A program made the translations under genes and the position numbers. Positions 21,772 to 32,452 of a DNA stretch of 32,452 nt are shown here, piece by piece. Below the pieces are notes generated by a model, which was given only the letters and a program-made list of their open reading frames with translations, was not told the DNA's origin and searched no databases. Every line of letters begins with the position of its first letter. Position 1 is the stretch's first letter. The stretch is from Chromera velia (Eukaryota > Sar > Chromeraceae), in NCBI GenBank assembly GCA_018398765.1, contig JAHBMJ010001334.1, forward strand, positions 1 to 32,452. Direction: 5' to 3'.

Positions 21772-23981
21772 CGTCGTTAAGCTCTTTATGTATATCAGCA
21801 TATATCAGCCTAGCTGTTACACTAGCTGTTACATTACGTCTATGTTTATTAGCGTAAAAAAGGTTATATTCAATGGCCCCGATGACTGAGAGTAAATACT
21901 AATAAGATAAATAGCTAAACAAAAAGCTTAAGCCTACACTAAGCCGCTTAGTCGATCGACAAACACCATAATAACATAATATACGTATTGAAATTATATG
22001 ACCGGAAAAAAAAAAAATGTTCAATTAAATGAACGCACCAGACAATGTGATAGACGTCGCGTCTGGATCGTTTCAAAGTTGGGTTTTATCTAACAACGTT
22101 AACGAGCCTGAACGAATTAAGTGTTTTCTTTAGTTAGCTTTGAGACCTTTTTGCTGATCATTGTTGTATCTATAAAACCACTAATTATATTGATAAACCA
22201 CTATAACATTTTTTAAACATTTTTTTCTTTAAAAAAAAGAAGAAAAAAAACTGATTAGATGCTGATTGACCTACTGTGAAGCATTCGCTCTTCCGCATTT
22301 TAATTTTGGCTGGTCATTTTTTTCGGAATACAATTTTGTCAATATAAGAAAAATAAATTTTAACATACATCATCTTTGCTAGCGTCTTTGTCCAGTAGGC
22401 CTTTTGTCTAATACTTAGTCACTTCGTGTTTCTAGTCGCCATCGTTGTAAGGAGCCTGAATTATTGCGACCGCCCCAGCAGTGCTGAATATTTATGGTAC
22501 TGAAAAAAACTTCCTCCCTCTGAGCTATTAAATTTTTGATCAAGCTCTTAAATTGGTTTTCTCTAAAGTATAACACAGTTACTAGAAGCTCAACTATTAA
22601 ATGACTTAGCTTAAACTTTGTATGCTAAGAGCTTCAAGTAATGATAAGTATGCTAGCAAGCTAGCTAGCAAGTATGCTTGCACATGCTTACAAATATTAA
22701 AATAAGTTTATATTCAATTTCTAGTTCAATTTATATTTTATTTGGCACAATTAATTAATTAAAAACTTCTGGTTGATTGGAAAACTTTAAATGCCAGTAA
22801 GGTCAAGTGACGAATCAAGTAGGAAAAAAATCAATAGAAAAATTCTTTTCTTAATGCTGTGAACTTTTTCTCAAAGAACCGTTTCTCAGCCTTAGCAATT
22901 GGTCACTTATACTACAAGAGTTATATAGGAAGTAACCTATTGATAAATTCTAAACTAAAATTGCATAATTGTTGCATGCTGCTGTATTACGTCACGCATG
23001 AACCTTGCGGTGGTCTCGGCATGTCCATCCTGGCCGTCCCGTTCGTGCCTGTGCAGGCGGGGGCCACGGCACTTATTTCCGTTCACGGTGGCAAAATGTA
23101 TCCTTTCAGCCGTTGATAGCTTCATTGAGCAATCTGTTTACTCTGACGTGAACTGACAGTCCATGAACTAGGGTGCACACCTGAATGACTGTCTGCATGT
23201 CTGTAGCCTGCCTGCCTGTATACAATATAATCAACATAGTTCCAGTGCATGAGTTTGTCTAGGACATGGGTGAATTCATCATTGAAATTAAAAATAACTA
23301 AAATTAATATACTGGAATTACATGCAGCAGTAACAGTTTACATTTTATTCCCCCAAAAGTAGTGCGGGCCAAAACCAACAGCAGCTCTCTTTATATAGAC
23401 TCTAGTTGTGTGGCCTTTTTGACAGCCAATCGATCATGCATTGTCTCAGTCAATTTGTCTGGAATCTGGAAAGGAGTTGGCTGCACATGATCTACTCGTA
23501 GAACAACACCTCCTGACGCAGCAGCGTATATCTATGTACTACACACATTGCACACACTAGTCCATTGCGGCACGGTCACCTCGCTCGTTGCAAAGTGTTT
23601 GATGCTCTTCTTGCAGAATCAATGCGAGCAAGCACCTGAATGGATCATGCAGTCGCCGTCAATGGAGTGCCTCAGAAGAGCAACATTCCGATTTCGTGGG
23701 GTTGGGACTGCACAGCGAGGGGGGGCGGGGGAGAGAGTCAGCCAATATCCGTTAGTTGGACAGAATCAGGAGCGCAAACTGAGCTGAAGTAGACGTTGAG
23801 AGTGCGGACACGAAAGCAGGATTGCCCAAAATTCGAAAACCGGCCATGCAGTTTCGAGCCGGAAGAATGGAGCCTCACGAGGGAAGGTGGCGCCTGCGTC
23901 GGGTGCACCTCTGCCGAGCAACATTGACATCTACAGAGGGTCAAAGGTGAACAGTTCTGTCGCTGACACAAACAAACTCAC
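21772..23981. other. AT-rich intergenic block; 3' side of NMT
   Basis: No firm gene. Adjacent short tandem duplications (TATATCAGC and CTAGCTGTTACA, two copies each) lie at about 21790-21833. 21840-22980 is strongly AT-rich. An abrupt GC-rich island at about 22990-23110 keeps an open plus-strand frame ending PFVPVQAGATALISVHGGK. 23400-23980 is where the last NMT exon should lie; candidate pieces start after TGTAG at 23929, after GTCAG at 23959 and after GTCAG at 23513. Confidence 0.45.
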
Positions 23982-30505
<6,524 letters not shown>

Positions 30506-31294
30506 GGTGCCTACAGTGTGCCAGCTTTTCTGCGTCCTACCAGAGATCGGTCCCTGAAAAGAACAAACGTGTTCAGTACACAGGCAAGAAATGTATGGCT
30601 ATTCCTGTCTGTCCGATTTTCCGTGCATGGGCAGCAAAAGAAGGCGGCTCCACGGTGTCTGGTAGGTGCTGGCCCCGGAAAGTTCGGACAACGGATGACA
30701 GATCGGCCACCGAAACTGTTGCATGGCCCCGCAAAACCAAAGTTGGCACATAATCGCGCCTAACTGCTCTGTCGAAACTCAGAATTTCGCTTTCACGGGT
30801 CCCTCGCCCGCACAAGGTTTGTTGGCGTCTCAAACAACACAAGACAGACTACTAACCCCTCCATGACCCCTCCCGTTACCGCTGCTCAGCACAGTGGCAC
30901 CGTGCTTCATGTTCCGGCATTGGGCACTTCATGTTTTGACATCGCATTCCACAGTTGTCTCGTTTTCAAGCGACAGAGCCCGTCAGTTCTTGTCTGGTCA
31001 AGTAGAGCTTCCGTCTCTCTTCACGATGCTGTTGCAAGATCATTTAGAGAGGCTTACAATGTGCTCGTGCGAAGGTAGCAACTTGTAGACGGCCGAGTAT
31101 TTCAGACAAAGCAATCTTCCTGTCGTATAGGCTGTCCAAATTTTCCATTTTTGTTCGGGCGACCGCTTGTGTAGAGGCGCATGGCTTCGTGCAGTAAGTT
31201 AACAGCCGGTCTTCTTCGGTCACACAGAGAAACGCCTCGCGACAAGGTTGCGTAGCTTCATTTTTCAGCGAAGCGCCACTGTCTGAGTCTCACG
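30506..31294. promoter_or_regulatory. Divergent intergenic region, NMT / plastid-targeted gene
   Basis: A 789-bp gap between two gene starts on opposite strands, so both promoters should be here. GC content is genic and several short frames exist, but none has a recognisable domain. I saw no clear TATA box. Confidence 0.5.
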
Positions 31295-32372
31295 ATGAGC
31301 TCAAAAGGAAGGCGACTTCTTGAGACGGGCCTGCCCCTTCTCCTCATGATTGTCCTTCTCGTCTGCTTCGGAATTCCAGCAGAGGGATTTTCCGTTTCTT
31401 CCAACGCTGTCCGATCTGTTGATGGCTGGAGACGGCACAGAAATTTCAAAGAAACGCAGGGACCGCAGCTGCAGATGGCGGCTGCATCTGAGGAATTGGG
31501 GGCACTGGAGGGACTGGGGGACGTGAAAGCATCGGAGGCGGGCAGAGTCCCCTCTCGGAGTAAGAGGAAGCGGAAGAAGCAAAATGAAGTGGGGCGAAGC
31601 AAAAGCAGGAGGGGGGTTCTAGGTTTTCTGTCCCGGAGGACAGCAGCATTTTTAACTTATTTTGGCTTTCGGCGGCGTGCCCTAGCTGACGAAGAAGGAG
31701 ACGAGGAGGCAAATTTGTCTCCGGGAGAACGGAGGAGAAGGAAGAGGAAGAGCGACCCAACGAAAGACCTGACGTCGAAAGAGTTCAAACCAGATGTGGC
31801 GCAGGGCACTCGATACACCGCCTCTCGTATGGCGGGACTCAGGGAGATGAGAAACGCCCTCTTGAATACTGACTGGTTAGTGAGTCAGTTTTTCAGTTAA
31901 TCTTCAGAATGCCCACTGAGAAAATCACTCTGGTTTGAACTGTGTGTCTGAAATTCTTGTTCTGTTGTCCTTCTGTTGTCCCTTGCTGATCCTCCTGCAT
32001 TTCTTCTTTTCTCTGGGAGCGGAAAGGGGGGGCGGTTGTGGCCAAGTTGGTACAGACAGAACTGAGGAATGTGGGGAAGTAGAATGACGTGAGGTTTGAG
32101 GGAGGGGGGAGTCAAAGCAGTGCATGGGCAATTGCTCCTGTGCTGCACTGTACTGTACTGTGTTGGGCCGTCGTGTTCGTGTATTTTGTTTGGGCCTATA
32201 CTTGCATTCTTCGTCTGCATGATTCATTTGATCTTCTTTCTAACGATCCTCTGTTGTTGTGCGTCGGTGCGTGAGAGAGGGAGAGAGAGAGTGTGTGTGT
32301 GTGTGTGTGTGCAGGGACGGTGTTGATGAACTCTTCAACTACCATATGGTGAGCAACAACGACGAAGTGAAG
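31295..32372 (+). CDS. Plastid-targeted protein, 5' part, 2+ exons
   Basis: Exons 31295-31875 and 32315-32372; the junction is GT-AG and phase 2 joins to give NTDWDGVDELFNYHM. A donor (GTCAGT) at 32373 means the gene continues past the window; 213 codons are visible. Residues 1-30 are a signal peptide: a basic start, a hydrophobic core LPLLLMIVLLVCFGI, then IPAEG. A Phe at residue 32 begins a Ser/Arg-rich stretch (FSVSSNAVRSVDGWRRHRNF), the layout of bipartite plastid presequences in algae with red-derived complex plastids. Basic patches follow (RSKRKRKK, RRRRKRK), then a conserved-looking C-terminal part, RYTASRMAGLREMRNALLNT. I do not recognise the mature protein. The import route is inference from the presequence. 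Confidence 0.72.
32290..32310. repeat. (GT)n tract abutting a splice acceptor
   Basis: About ten GT units run directly into GCAG|GG at 32311-32316, the acceptor of exon 2 of the plastid-targeted gene, leaving almost no classical polypyrimidine tract. Confidence 0.85.
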
Positions 32373-32452
32373 GTCAGTGAGGGGGGGTGCGGGCGAGAAG
32401 GATGGAGAGAGCGAGGGAGGGGGGGGGGGGGGGTTTTTTTTGGGGGGGGGGT

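Overview
The window looks like nuclear DNA of an intron-rich alga. A chromerid alveolate close to Chromera velia is the best guess, at moderate confidence and from recognition only. Four lines point that way: short GT-AG introns between phase-consistent exons; a protein start made of a signal peptide followed by a Phe-led transit peptide, the import signal of complex red-type plastids; a protein kinase with loose, rhoptry-kinase-like catalytic motifs; and runs of Cys-x-His-Gly-Arg zinc repeats and RNase-inhibitor-type leucine-rich repeats that I associate with algal genomes. No tRNA, rRNA, CRISPR array or bacterial-type operon was seen.

Layout, left to right. 1-3615: non-coding, with TCTA/TCCA/TCTG microsatellites. 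3616-5125: decayed leucine-rich-repeat gene (+). 5126-8205: AT-rich intergenic DNA carrying a 964-bp hAT-like non-autonomous transposon with a perfect 8-bp target duplication (6053-7016). 8206-11697: four-exon atypical protein kinase (-). It is divergent from a five-exon predicted membrane protein (+, 12364-14750). 14751-18963: mostly non-coding and AT-rich, with a 517-bp MITE-like element. 18964-21771: a remarkable reading frame holding two copies of a [seven zinc repeats + HNH nuclease] module, the second cut by one TAG codon. 21772-23981: AT-rich, no firm gene. 23982-30505: N-myristoyltransferase (-), fifteen exons reconstructed, with introns full of microsatellites. It is divergent from the start of a plastid-targeted gene (+, 31295 to beyond the window).

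The genes do not form a pathway. The kinase/membrane-protein pair and the NMT/plastid-protein pair each share a divergent intergenic region of 0.7-0.8 kb. GC-rich genes alternate sharply with AT-rich blocks, and those blocks carry both transposon-like elements. The least ordinary items are the duplicated zinc-repeat HNH reading frame with its single nonsense codon and an identical-DNA patch, the strong excess of the palindrome TGCATGCA, the microsatellites placed next to splice sites, and the DFD-type kinase.
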